In this document: in pieces, positions 51,202-59,152 of the stretch
Layout: each line of letters begins with the position of its first letter
Position numbering within the stretch: position 1 is the first letter of the stretch
Assembly: GCA_039414355.1 (NCBI GenBank)
Contig: JBCDJN010000001.1
Location: forward strand, 74,107-138,106
DNA from: JBCCQL01 sp039414355
GTDB lineage: Bacteria > Planctomycetota > Planctomycetia > Pirellulales > Lacipirellulaceae
Reading direction: 5' to 3'
DNA: 64,000 nucleotides
Made by a program: the position numbers and the translations under genes
Notes under the pieces: model-generated
What the model was told of the DNA's origin: nothing
The model's database searches: none
The model's input: the letters and a program-made list of their open reading frames with translations, nothing else

Positions 51202-52614
51202 TCACCCCACCAGCCCGTCAACCACGCCCGTGCTCTGGGCGAAGCTCTCCACCGGGACGCCGGCCGTGTGGAGGAGGGTTAGCAGGACGTTGCCCATGGG
51301 GGCGTCGTGGCCGTGCTCCTGGCCGATGCGGTACTGGCCGTGGTTCATGCCGAGGGCCGATCCGCCGGCGAGCACCGTGGGGTAGTTGTTGGCGTTGTGC
51401 GTTGTGCTGCACGCGCTGCCGTACATGACCAGCGTGCGGTCGAGCAGCGGGCCGTGCTGGTCGTGCGACTCCTGCAGCCGCTTCACGAAGTGAGCGAACT
51501 GCTCGGTCAGCCAGCGGTCGTACCGGCCCCACTCTTCCCAGTGGCCCTGCGACTTGTCGTGGCTGATGGTGTGGTGTCCCTTCTCGATGCCCAGCGCCAG
51601 CTTCGGGAAGTTCTCGCCGAAGCCCATGCCGTCTTCGCGGGCCATCATGAACGTGGCCACGCGGGTCATGTCGGTCTGGAACGCCAGCACCAGCAGGTCG
51701 AACATTGCCCGCAGGTAGCCGGCCGGGTCCACGGCGGCGGCGATGTTGAGGTCGACTCCCGCGTCGCCGTCGATCGGACCGCCGGAAGGCAGCGTGATCG
51801 GCACGTCGCTCCAACGCTCGTTGCTGCGGATCTGCTCCTCAACGCCGCTGACCGCCTCCAGGTACTCGTCGAGCCGCTGGGCGTCGTCGCCGCCCAGGCC
51901 GCGGCGGAGGGCGCCGGCGTCTTCCAGCACCATGTCCACAATCTTCTTGTTCCGCGCGCTCGCGCGGCGGCGGTCTTCGCTCGGCCCGCTAGGTCCGCCG
52001 AAGTAGCGCTCGAAGATCGCCCGCTGGCGGTGCTCGGCGGGGATCGGCCGGCCGCCGGCGGCGAACGAGAGCGTTGAGATGCGCGACTTGTAGCCCACGC
52101 CGCCGTCGGTCGAGAAAACCAACGAACGGTAGCGCGTGGTCCGCCCGATCGCCGCGGCGGCGACCTGGTCGGCGGAGATGGTATTCAGGTAAGCGGAACC
52201 GCGGAGGTCGCCGCCGGTAAGCCACGTGTCGCCGGCGAGGTGGCCTAGCAGCCGGCGGCTCTTCGGGTGGCTGTACCCGCCGAGGATGGTGAGTTGGTCG
52301 CGGTACGGAGCGAGCGGCTCCAGGACCTTGGTCGGCCGGTAGTCGGCGCCCGCGCCGTGCGGGAACCAGCCCCACTGCTCGTGGGCCGGGTCGTTCTTGG
52401 GGGGCAGGCCGGCGCCGTTGGGGAAGTAGACGAAGCAGAGCCGCTTGGCCGGGCCCTGATCGCCGCCCGCGTCGGACGGATCGCGGCCCGATTGGCGGGC
52501 GGCTTGGGCGCCGTGGCTCATCGCCTCAAGCCAAGGCAGCGCGCACGCCACGCCGGCGCCACGCAGGACGGTCCGTCGATCGATCTTCTGGCTGCGTTGC
52601 GTCATCGAGCCCAT
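51202..52614 (-). CDS. DUF1552 protein with Tat signal
   Basis: A 470-residue exported protein. It starts with a twin-arginine signal (KIDRRTVLRGAGVACALPW), so it should be folded before export. Typical DUF1552 segments are RLCFVYFPNGAGL, HPKSRRLLGHLAGDTWLTGG and the C-terminal GSACSTTHNANNYPTVLAGG. The family is nearly always encoded beside a DUF1592/DUF1588/DUF1585 protein with haem-binding motifs, as here, and is very common in planctomycetes. Its reaction is unknown. Starts are possible at 52614 or 52605; the former is one base from the upstream stop codon. Confidence 0.93.
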   Translation of the reverse strand: MGSMTQRSQKIDRRTVLRGAGVACALPWLEAMSHGAQAARQSGRDPSDAGGDQGPAKRLCFVYFPNGAGLPPKNDPAHEQWGWFPHGAGADYRPTKVLEPLAPYRDQLTILGGYSHPKSRRLLGHLAGDTWLTGGDLRGSAYLNTISADQVAAAAIGRTTRYRSLVFSTDGGVGYKSRISTLSFAAGGRPIPAEHRQRAIFERYFGGPSGPSEDRRRASARNKKIVDMVLEDAGALRRGLGGDDAQRLDEYLEAVSGVEEQIRSNERWSDVPITLPSGGPIDGDAGVDLNIAAAVDPAGYLRAMFDLLVLAFQTDMTRVATFMMAREDGMGFGENFPKLALGIEKGHHTISHDKSQGHWEEWGRYDRWLTEQFAHFVKRLQESHDQHGPLLDRTLVMYGSACSTTHNANNYPTVLAGGSALGMNHGQYRIGQEHGHDAPMGNVLLTLLHTAGVPVESFAQSTGVVDGLVG

Positions 52615-52615
52615 T

Positions 52616-55213
52616 CTAGTGTTGTGCGGCGAGATTGGCCTCGCGACCTGCTCGTTGGCTGACTTTCGGCTGCGGCGGCTCAGAGAGCTTAGGCAATCCG
52701 AGCAGCGCGTCGCTCTCGGCAACGGCCTTCACCAGCTCAAGTGTGCCACCCTCGGCGCCGCGGGCGGCGATGGCGTCGATGGCCGCGTCGTCGTGCACGC
52801 CCGGATCGATGCCGGTTGCGTAGGCGTAAAGGTGCATAGCGAGCGACCGGGCGAGGTCCTGGCGGCGTTGGTCGAGCAGGTAGTTGCGAAGCTCCGCGGC
52901 ATCGCGGACGCTCGCGCCGCCCGGCAGCGTGGCAGCGGTCTCTGCCTTGATCGGTCGACCGACCGCATCGAACTGTTCGAGCGGCAGGCCGTAAGGGTCG
53001 ATGCCGGCGTGGCACGAGCGGCAGCTTGCCTTGTCTCGGTGCAGGGCCAGGCGCTCGGCGAGGGAGAGCTTCTTGAGGTCGCCGGTCGCCTCGGGCAGTT
53101 CGGGAACGTTCGGCGGCGGCTCCGGCGGCGGGTCGCCCAGCACGCGGGAGCGGAGCCAAACGGCACGCTTGATGGTGTGGGCCTGGGCGCCGTCCGAGTG
53201 GCCCACCAGGATCGCGCCCTGACCCAACAGCCCGCCCACGGGCCGCTGGCCAGTCACGTCAACGGGCCGGAAGGCGTTGCCCTGCACGCCCGGCACGCCG
53301 TAGAAGCGGGCGAGCGTTTCGTTGAGCAGCGAGTAATCGGCGGACACCAGTTCGTCCACCGGCCGGTTGCTGGTGAGCAGGTGGTGGAAGAACTGGTAAG
53401 TCTCCTCGGCCATCGCCGCCTTGACGTAGCGGTTGTAGTCCGGGTGCTTGCGGACGCTCACCTGCATGGCGTCGTGCCGGTCGAGCCGCAGCCACTGGCC
53501 GACGAAGGAGCGAACAAACCCCCACGCCCGCGGGTCGGCCGCCATCCGCTCGACCTGCGTCGAAAGCTCCGCACGCAAGCGGCCATCGGCGGCGAGGGAC
53601 AGCAGCTCATCGTCCGGCGGCTCGTTCCAGAGGAAGTAGGCGAGCCGCGAGGCGAGGGTGTATTCCCCGTGTTCCGCGTCCGCCAGGCCCCGCACTTGCG
53701 CCCCGGTGTAGAGCACGGCCGGTGAGCAGAGCACCGCCACCAGGGTCTCGCGGACACTCTGTTCGTACGACTCGCACTGCGGCCGAATCGCCTGCCACAG
53801 GGCGGCGTAGCGATCCACCTCGGCGTCGGTTGCCGGCCTACGGAACGCGCGGCCAGCGAAACGCTCGATCACGTCACGCGTGTACGCCAGCCAATCGGAC
53901 GGTTCCTGAGACTCCCGCAGCTTGGACTCGGGCATCAAGCGGCGGGCGCTGGCGGGCGGCCACTGCTCGTAGGCCCGCAGCTCCAGCTCCATCGACTGAA
54001 CGACGAGCGCCGGCGTCGACTCACCCTTGGGCGCGAGGTGCTCGTTCCACACGCCCACGACCAGGATGTTGGCCAGCGGGTTCTTGTCGGCCAGGTTGAC
54101 CTTGTCGAGCGACGCGGCCTCGAGGTCGCCGCGGAACTCGTAGGTCCGCCAGCCGCCTTCGTCGGGACCGGGCGTCACGTCCTGGGCGTCGCCGACGGTG
54201 ACGTACTGCATCCCATCGTCGGTCCGGCTGCCAATGATGGCCCGCAGCACGGGCGTCTCGCCGTCGGCCGCTTCCAGATCGGCGGGCCGGGCACGCACCC
54301 GCAGGACGAATGGCCCTTCGATCGGGTAGTGGCGGCGGACCAGCATCTTGAGGTTGGGCGATGGGCCCCACCAAGCGTAAGGCGAGACCTCACGGTGCGG
54401 CTTGCCCGGTTGGAGCAGCACGCCGTCGTCTTGCACGCTGTAGCGCCGGCGGTCCGATCCACGCAGGCAGAAGCCGATGTGCTTCTCGATGCCGGCCTGA
54501 TCGCCGGCGCCGTCGTGCGTGCCGAGCACCTCAACACGGATGTGCTTGCTGCTGAGCGATTGTCCCTTGTAACCCTTGATCTCGGCGGCACGGCTCTCCG
54601 GCTTGATCTCGTCGCCGAGCGTTACCCGGTAGTGGGCAGCGGCGGGCTTGGGGCCGGTGGGCAGGGCCCGCTCCAACGCCCGACGGGCGATCGCCTGGTA
54701 GTACTCGATGTGCAGGGCGGACGTCTCTTCCGCCGAGACGGCGCCGGTGAACCCCAGCTTCGACTTGGCGTCTTCGGGCAGGTCGGCCGCCAGGATCTCG
54801 GGCACGTCGAGCAGGCGACGCAGCGTCGCCGCGTACTGAGTCTTGGTCAGCCGCCGGATGACCGGCAGCGGCGGCGGCGGCTCGCGACGGAGGGCCTCGT
54901 CTCGCCAGGATTGCAGCGCCGCGACCAGCGTCTCGCGCTCTTCGGCCGAGAGCGGCTCCGCGTCGGCCGGCGGCATCTCGCTCCGCTCGACCCGCTCCAA
55001 CACGCCCCGCCAGAACGCGGCCGACTGGTCGCTCTGGATTGCCGAATCGAGCTCCAACTCGCCCTCGCTGTAGTCCACGCTGTGGCAGACCACGCAGCGA
55101 TCTTCAAGCACCTGCTTCACGTCCAAGTGTGGATCGGTCGCCGGTTCCGCATGAGAAGCGGGGGCGATTGCGGCCAGCAGGGCCAGTGCCGAGAGCGGGC
55201 GGGCGGGACTCAT
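52616..55213 (-). CDS. DUF1592/DUF1588/DUF1585 protein with cytochrome c-type motifs (planctomycete-type)
   Basis: An 865-residue exported protein (or slightly longer from ATGs at 55219 or 55225). After the signal peptide a haem-binding CVVCH is found near residue 50. The following domains match the DUF1587/DUF1595/DUF1592/DUF1588/DUF1585 set: RRLTKTQYAATLRRLLDVPE, YTLASRLAYFLWNEPPDDEL, the second CxxCH in SCRSCHAGIDPYGLPLEQFD and an AAELRNYLLDQRRQDLARSL tail. A carbohydrate-binding-type insert is in the middle (about 200-420). These proteins are planctomycete surface or periplasmic oxidoreductase-like proteins of unknown reaction. The paired DUF1552 gene follows after one base, so the two are co-translated. 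Confidence 0.95.
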   Translation of the reverse strand: MSPARPLSALALLAAIAPASHAEPATDPHLDVKQVLEDRCVVCHSVDYSEGELELDSAIQSDQSAAFWRGVLERVERSEMPPADAEPLSAEERETLVAALQSWRDEALRREPPPPLPVIRRLTKTQYAATLRRLLDVPEILAADLPEDAKSKLGFTGAVSAEETSALHIEYYQAIARRALERALPTGPKPAAAHYRVTLGDEIKPESRAAEIKGYKGQSLSSKHIRVEVLGTHDGAGDQAGIEKHIGFCLRGSDRRRYSVQDDGVLLQPGKPHREVSPYAWWGPSPNLKMLVRRHYPIEGPFVLRVRARPADLEAADGETPVLRAIIGSRTDDGMQYVTVGDAQDVTPGPDEGGWRTYEFRGDLEAASLDKVNLADKNPLANILVVGVWNEHLAPKGESTPALVVQSMELELRAYEQWPPASARRLMPESKLRESQEPSDWLAYTRDVIERFAGRAFRRPATDAEVDRYAALWQAIRPQCESYEQSVRETLVAVLCSPAVLYTGAQVRGLADAEHGEYTLASRLAYFLWNEPPDDELLSLAADGRLRAELSTQVERMAADPRAWGFVRSFVGQWLRLDRHDAMQVSVRKHPDYNRYVKAAMAEETYQFFHHLLTSNRPVDELVSADYSLLNETLARFYGVPGVQGNAFRPVDVTGQRPVGGLLGQGAILVGHSDGAQAHTIKRAVWLRSRVLGDPPPEPPPNVPELPEATGDLKKLSLAERLALHRDKASCRSCHAGIDPYGLPLEQFDAVGRPIKAETAATLPGGASVRDAAELRNYLLDQRRQDLARSLAMHLYAYATGIDPGVHDDAAIDAIAARGAEGGTLELVKAVAESDALLGLPKLSEPPQPKVSQRAGREANLAAQH

Positions 55214-55293
55214 CCCCATGACCATACGGGGACGGCCGTCGGCAATCAACAAAAACCGGGGCGAAAGCTGCGGGCACACGCAACCCCTCGATC

Positions 55294-55370
55294 GCCGAGC
55301 CGCGACCGTAAGGGAGTCGGCCAGAACGCTGGCGGACCGTTGGTCGACTCCCTAACGGTCGCGGTTCGGC
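55294..55370. repeat. 29-bp inverted repeat upstream of the DUF1592 gene
   Basis: Positions 55294-55322 and 55342-55370 pair at 26 of 29 positions around a 19-base loop. The core is CCGCGACCGTAAGGGAGTCG and its complement. Two of the three differences are G-U pairs in plus-strand RNA. A partial third copy (GGTCGGCGGTTCGGC, 55376-55390) follows. It lies between two minus-strand genes. Confidence 0.75.
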
Positions 55371-55402
55371 CTAATGGTCGGCGGTTCGGCGAAAGAAACG
55401 GC

Positions 55403-55687
55403 CTACTCTAACGGCGTTGCCCCGGGCGGGGGCGTGCCGCCGCCGGAGCGGACGTAGTCCCCGCGATCGGCGGCGTACTCGTCGGCCGTCGGCAGCTCGG
55501 CCTGGCCGTCTTGGCGTGAGGCTTCCCAGAGCCGCTTGAGGAACGGCCGGCACCAGCCGCACCCGGTCCCGGCGCCGCCGCACTCGCTGAGCTGCGAGGG
55601 CGCCTGCACACGCTCGATGCGGAGGAAGTTCTCCACCTTCCGCCGCGTGACGTGGAAACAGAGACAGAGGTTGTCGTCTTGATTCAT
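55403..55687 (-). CDS. BFD-like [2Fe-2S]-binding small protein
   Basis: A 94-residue protein with the cysteine pattern of bacterioferritin-associated ferredoxin-like domains: LCLCFHVTRRKVENFL near the N-terminus and CGGAGTGCGWC near residue 45. Four cysteines bind a [2Fe-2S] cluster. The C-terminal 30 residues are acidic and then Gly/Pro-rich and are not part of the domain. Canonical Bfd is about 65 residues and helps release iron from bacterioferritin. Here no bacterioferritin gene is near; it is the last gene of the fucose-glycan operon, 10 bases after the glycosyltransferase gene. The start at 55687 is an ATG; the longer frame has no support. Confidence 0.85.
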   Translation of the reverse strand: MNQDDNLCLCFHVTRRKVENFLRIERVQAPSQLSECGGAGTGCGWCRPFLKRLWEASRQDGQAELPTADEYAADRGDYVRSGGGTPPPGATPLE

Positions 55688-55697
55688 CGCGCGGCCG

Positions 55698-56957
55698 TCA
55701 CTTGAGGGTCCGTTCAACCAACCGGCAGAACTCGCCACGCAGTTGCTCACGGCCGAGCTTCGCCTCGAGCATCTCGCGAGCGGCAACGCCCCGCTCGCCG
55801 AGCTCCGCCTGCGGGCAGTCGGCGATCTCCTTGAGGACGGCGATCGTCCCCTCAACGTCGCCCTGTTGGCACCGCCAGCCGATGGTTCCCGCGTCGAGCA
55901 GTTCGCTGACGTGGCTTGGCTCGGGGCCGGCGTAGAGCAGCGGGCGGCTGACGCTCATCGCCCCGTAGACCTTGCATGGGTGAACGATGCCCACCAGCGA
56001 CTCGTTCATCAGCACGATATGCACGTCCGCCGCGGCGAGCGAGTACTTGATGTCCGCGAGCGGCTGATAAGGCAGCGACATCAGGTTGGGCGGCTGGTGC
56101 TCGGCGACGGCCCGGTCCACCACCGCCTTGCCGGCGCCGCCGCCGACGAAGACCAGCACCAAGCGTGGGTCGTCCCGCAGCCGCAGCGCCGCCTCAACGA
56201 GCGTATCGACCGGCGTGGTCAGCCCGTGGTTGCCGCTGTACATGACAACGCAGCGATCACCGAGCGCGTGCTTCTGCCGGAAGGGGTTCGTCTCCCGCGG
56301 CTGATCCTCCACGCCGGCGAGCATCGGCCACGGCGGGATGGTGTGGATCTTGTCGTTCAGGTCGGCGAGCCGTTTGGGGTTGTGAGCAACCTTCGCCCGC
56401 AGCCGATCGGCCATGAAGCGATCGAGCGCCACCACCTCCGCCGAGGCCGCAAGGATGCGGCGGTTGAGCCAGTCCATTAGCTTCACGAGCGGGCTGCTCG
56501 GCTTGAAGTGACCCGAAGCGATGACTTGATCTGGGTTGAGGTCCATCACCCAGTACGTGATGGGCGTGCGGCGGAACAAGCGGATCACCAGCGCGGCGAT
56601 CGCCGCCATGGGGGGCGACGTGCTGACCAGCACGCCCCGCAGCCCCGGCGTGAAGAGGCCGCGGAAGATGGCCTGGAACAAGAAGCTGAGCTGCCCGGCC
56701 ACTCGGTGCAGCAGCGTCGCCTTGCCGAGCGACGAGAGTGGGAGGCGGACCACCTCGACGCCGTTGAGGTCTTCGCGGGCCGGGTAGCGCTGCGAAGGAT
56801 CGTCGTACCCGCGGCGCGACGTGAGCACGCGAACGCGGACGCCCCGGCGGGCCAGCTCCTCAGCGGCGTCGGCCAGGTACTGGCCCACCGCCGCGGGATC
56901 GGGAACGTAAACCTGGCTGATGACCAGCAGGCGAGTCGCAGGGGGCTGGCCAGCCAT
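55698..56957 (-). CDS. GT4-family glycosyltransferase (WbuB-like)
   Basis: A 419-residue GT-B glycosyltransferase. The N-terminal domain has LLVISQVYVPDPAAVGQYLA and VRVLTSRRGYDDPSQRYPAR, and the C-terminal domain has KHALGDRCVVMYSGNHGLTT and the donor-binding end VHIVLMNESLVGIVHPCKVYG. This resembles WbuB-type enzymes that add fucosamine or fucose-type sugars to O-antigen units. It lies four bases after gmd, so it is probably the transferase that uses the GDP-fucose made by gmd and fcl; that substrate is inferred. The preferred ATG is 56957. Confidence 0.92.
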   Translation of the reverse strand: MAGQPPATRLLVISQVYVPDPAAVGQYLADAAEELARRGVRVRVLTSRRGYDDPSQRYPAREDLNGVEVVRLPLSSLGKATLLHRVAGQLSFLFQAIFRGLFTPGLRGVLVSTSPPMAAIAALVIRLFRRTPITYWVMDLNPDQVIASGHFKPSSPLVKLMDWLNRRILAASAEVVALDRFMADRLRAKVAHNPKRLADLNDKIHTIPPWPMLAGVEDQPRETNPFRQKHALGDRCVVMYSGNHGLTTPVDTLVEAALRLRDDPRLVLVFVGGGAGKAVVDRAVAEHQPPNLMSLPYQPLADIKYSLAAADVHIVLMNESLVGIVHPCKVYGAMSVSRPLLYAGPEPSHVSELLDAGTIGWRCQQGDVEGTIAVLKEIADCPQAELGERGVAAREMLEAKLGREQLRGEFCRLVERTLK

Positions 56958-56961
56958 CGGC

Positions 56962-58044
56962 CTACAACTCGCGCCGGACCGTGTCGCCGGCGGCTTCGGA
57001 CTGGGCCAACTCAAGGTCGGCGTGGACCATCATCTTGGCGAGCTCTTCGACCGAGACGCTGGGCGTCCAGTCGAGCTTGGTCTTGGCGCGGGTCGGGTCG
57101 CCGAGCAGCAGGTCGACCTCGGCGGGGCGGAAGTACCGCGGGTCGACCTGGACCAGCACGCGGCCATCGGGCCCGATGCCGCGTTCGTTCGCGCCCTCGC
57201 CCTCCCACTCCAGCGGCAGGTCAATCTCGCTGAAGCAGTAGTCGCAGAAGCTGCGGACGGTGGTCGTCTCGCCGGTCGCCACGACGTAGTCGTCGGGCTC
57301 GTCGACCTGCAGCATCAGCCACATCGCCTCGACGTAATCGCCTGCAAAGCCCCAGTCTCGCTTCGCGTCCAGGTTGCCCAGGTAGAGCGTGTCTTGCTGG
57401 CCGAGCTTGATCCGCGCCGCGGCGCGGCTGATCTTGCGGGTGACGAACGTCTCGCCGCGGCGGGGCGACTCGTGGTTGAACAGGATGCCGTTCACGGCGA
57501 ACATGCCGTACGACTCGCGGTAGTTCTTGGTGATGTAGAACGCGTACGCCTTCGCCGCCGCGTAGGGGCTGCGGGGGTAGAAGGGCGTCTCTTCGCTCTG
57601 CGGCGTCTCCACCACCTTGCCATACAGCTCGGAGCTGCTGGCCTGGTAGAAACGGCTGTTGAGGCCCAGGTCCCGCATCGCCTCAAGGATGCGCGTGCAG
57701 CCGATGCCGGTGACGTCGCCCGTGTACTCGGGCACCTCGAACGACACCTTCACGTGCGACTGCGCGCCGAGGTTGTAGATCTCGTCGGGGCGAACCGTCT
57801 TGAGCAGCCGGTTGATGCTCGAGGCGTCGCTCAGGTCGCCGTACGCCAAGTGCAGGCGGACGTCCGGCTCGTGCGGGTCTTGGTAGAGGTGGTCGATCCG
57901 GCCCGTGTTGAACGAGCTGCTCCGGCGGATCATGCCGTAGACCTCGTAGCCCTTGGAGAGCAAGAGCTCGGTGAGGTACGAGCCATCCTGCCCGGTGATG
58001 CCGGTCACCAGGGCCCGCTTGCCGGCGTGGGAATCGTTTGCCAT
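56962..58044 (-). CDS. gmd: GDP-mannose 4,6-dehydratase
   Basis: A 360-residue NADP-dependent dehydratase that makes GDP-4-keto-6-deoxymannose, the first step to GDP-L-fucose. The nucleotide-binding motif is GITGQDGSYLTELLLSKGYE, and RRSSSFNTGRIDHLY is diagnostic for Gmd. The catalytic Tyr/Lys pair is in YAAAKAYAF and substrate contacts are in NHESPRRGETFVTRKI. The length is normal. It is followed by a glycosyltransferase after 4 bases and preceded by fcl, which makes the second step, 84 bases upstream. Confidence 0.98.
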   Translation of the reverse strand: MANDSHAGKRALVTGITGQDGSYLTELLLSKGYEVYGMIRRSSSFNTGRIDHLYQDPHEPDVRLHLAYGDLSDASSINRLLKTVRPDEIYNLGAQSHVKVSFEVPEYTGDVTGIGCTRILEAMRDLGLNSRFYQASSSELYGKVVETPQSEETPFYPRSPYAAAKAYAFYITKNYRESYGMFAVNGILFNHESPRRGETFVTRKISRAAARIKLGQQDTLYLGNLDAKRDWGFAGDYVEAMWLMLQVDEPDDYVVATGETTTVRSFCDYCFSEIDLPLEWEGEGANERGIGPDGRVLVQVDPRYFRPAEVDLLLGDPTRAKTKLDWTPSVSVEELAKMMVHADLELAQSEAAGDTVRREL

Positions 58045-58128
58045 GGGTTACTCGGTTCTGCTGTCTTGCGATCGGGGAGCCACGCTCGCGTGGGAATGGC
58101 GCCCGCGGTTTGGTTTCTCTTGCTTAGG

Positions 58129-59103
58129 CTACGCCGAGACGCCTCGGACCAGACCGGCCTTGCCGGCGTTCTCCAGCAGCCAGTCGTAGGTCATTTTCAC
58201 GCCTTGCGGTAGTTCGATCTGGTGGTGCCAGCCTAATTGGTGGATGCGGGTCACGTCGAGAAGCTTCCGGGGCGTGCCGTCGGGCATCGAGCTATCGAAT
58301 GCTAGCTCCGCCTCGGGGCAGACGACGCCGCGGATCAGCTCCGCCAGCTCGCGGATCGAGAGGTCTTCGCCCGTGCCGATGTTGATGGTCGACTCGCCGG
58401 AGTAGTTCTCCAGCAGAAACAGGCAGGCGTCGGCCAGGTCGTCAACGTGCAGGAACTCGCGTTTCGGGCTGCCGGTGCCCCAGATGGTCACCTCGCCGCC
58501 GCCCGCCTCGCGGCACTCGTGGAACTTCCGCACCAGGGCTGGCAGGACGTGCGAGTTCTTCAGGTCGAAGTTGTCGTTCGGGCCGTAAAGGTTCGTCGGC
58601 ATGCCCGAGATGAAGTCGCACCCGTGCTGCCGGCGGTAGGCCTGGCACGAGAGCAGGCCGGAGATCTTGGCGATGGCGTAGGCGTCGTTGGTGGCTTCGA
58701 GCGGGCCGGTGAGCAGGTACTCTTCTTTGATCGGCTGGGGGCAGTCGCGCGGGTAGATGCAACTGCTGCCCAGGTAGAGCAGCTTCTTGACGCCGGTCTC
58801 CCACGCCGCGCGGAGCACCGTGGCGTGGATCAGCATGTTGTCGTAGAGGAAGTCGGCCGGCCGGGAACGATTGGCGTGGATGCCGCCCACGGTGCCGGCG
58901 ACGTGCATCACGTAGTGGGGGCGGTGCTCCTCGAACCAGGCCGAGACCGCGTTTTGGTCACGCAGGTCGACCTCGCTGCGCGTGGCGGTGAGAACGTTCG
59001 TGAAGCCGCCACGCTTCAGCCGGCGGACGCACGCCGAGCCCACCATGCCGCGGTGGCCGCTGACGAAGACGGGCGCCGACCGATCGATTGCTTGCTGAGC
59101 CAT
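58129..59103 (-). CDS. fcl: GDP-L-fucose synthase
   Basis: A 324-residue epimerase/reductase that converts GDP-4-keto-6-deoxymannose to GDP-L-fucose using NADPH. The N-terminal GHRGMVGSACVRRLKRGGF motif is characteristic, as is HVAGTVGGIHANRSRPADFL. The catalytic pair is in YAIAKISG. Length and motifs are normal. Together with gmd directly downstream it supplies activated fucose for a surface glycan. The start at 59103 is an ATG 49 bases after the WecA-like gene's stop codon. Confidence 0.97.
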   Translation of the reverse strand: MAQQAIDRSAPVFVSGHRGMVGSACVRRLKRGGFTNVLTATRSEVDLRDQNAVSAWFEEHRPHYVMHVAGTVGGIHANRSRPADFLYDNMLIHATVLRAAWETGVKKLLYLGSSCIYPRDCPQPIKEEYLLTGPLEATNDAYAIAKISGLLSCQAYRRQHGCDFISGMPTNLYGPNDNFDLKNSHVLPALVRKFHECREAGGGEVTIWGTGSPKREFLHVDDLADACLFLLENYSGESTINIGTGEDLSIRELAELIRGVVCPEAELAFDSSMPDGTPRKLLDVTRIHQLGWHHQIELPQGVKMTYDWLLENAGKAGLVRGVSA

Positions 59104-59152
59104 ACGCGTGTTCCTTGATGCCTTCGTCCAATGCCCGCGACCCGATGTCGGC

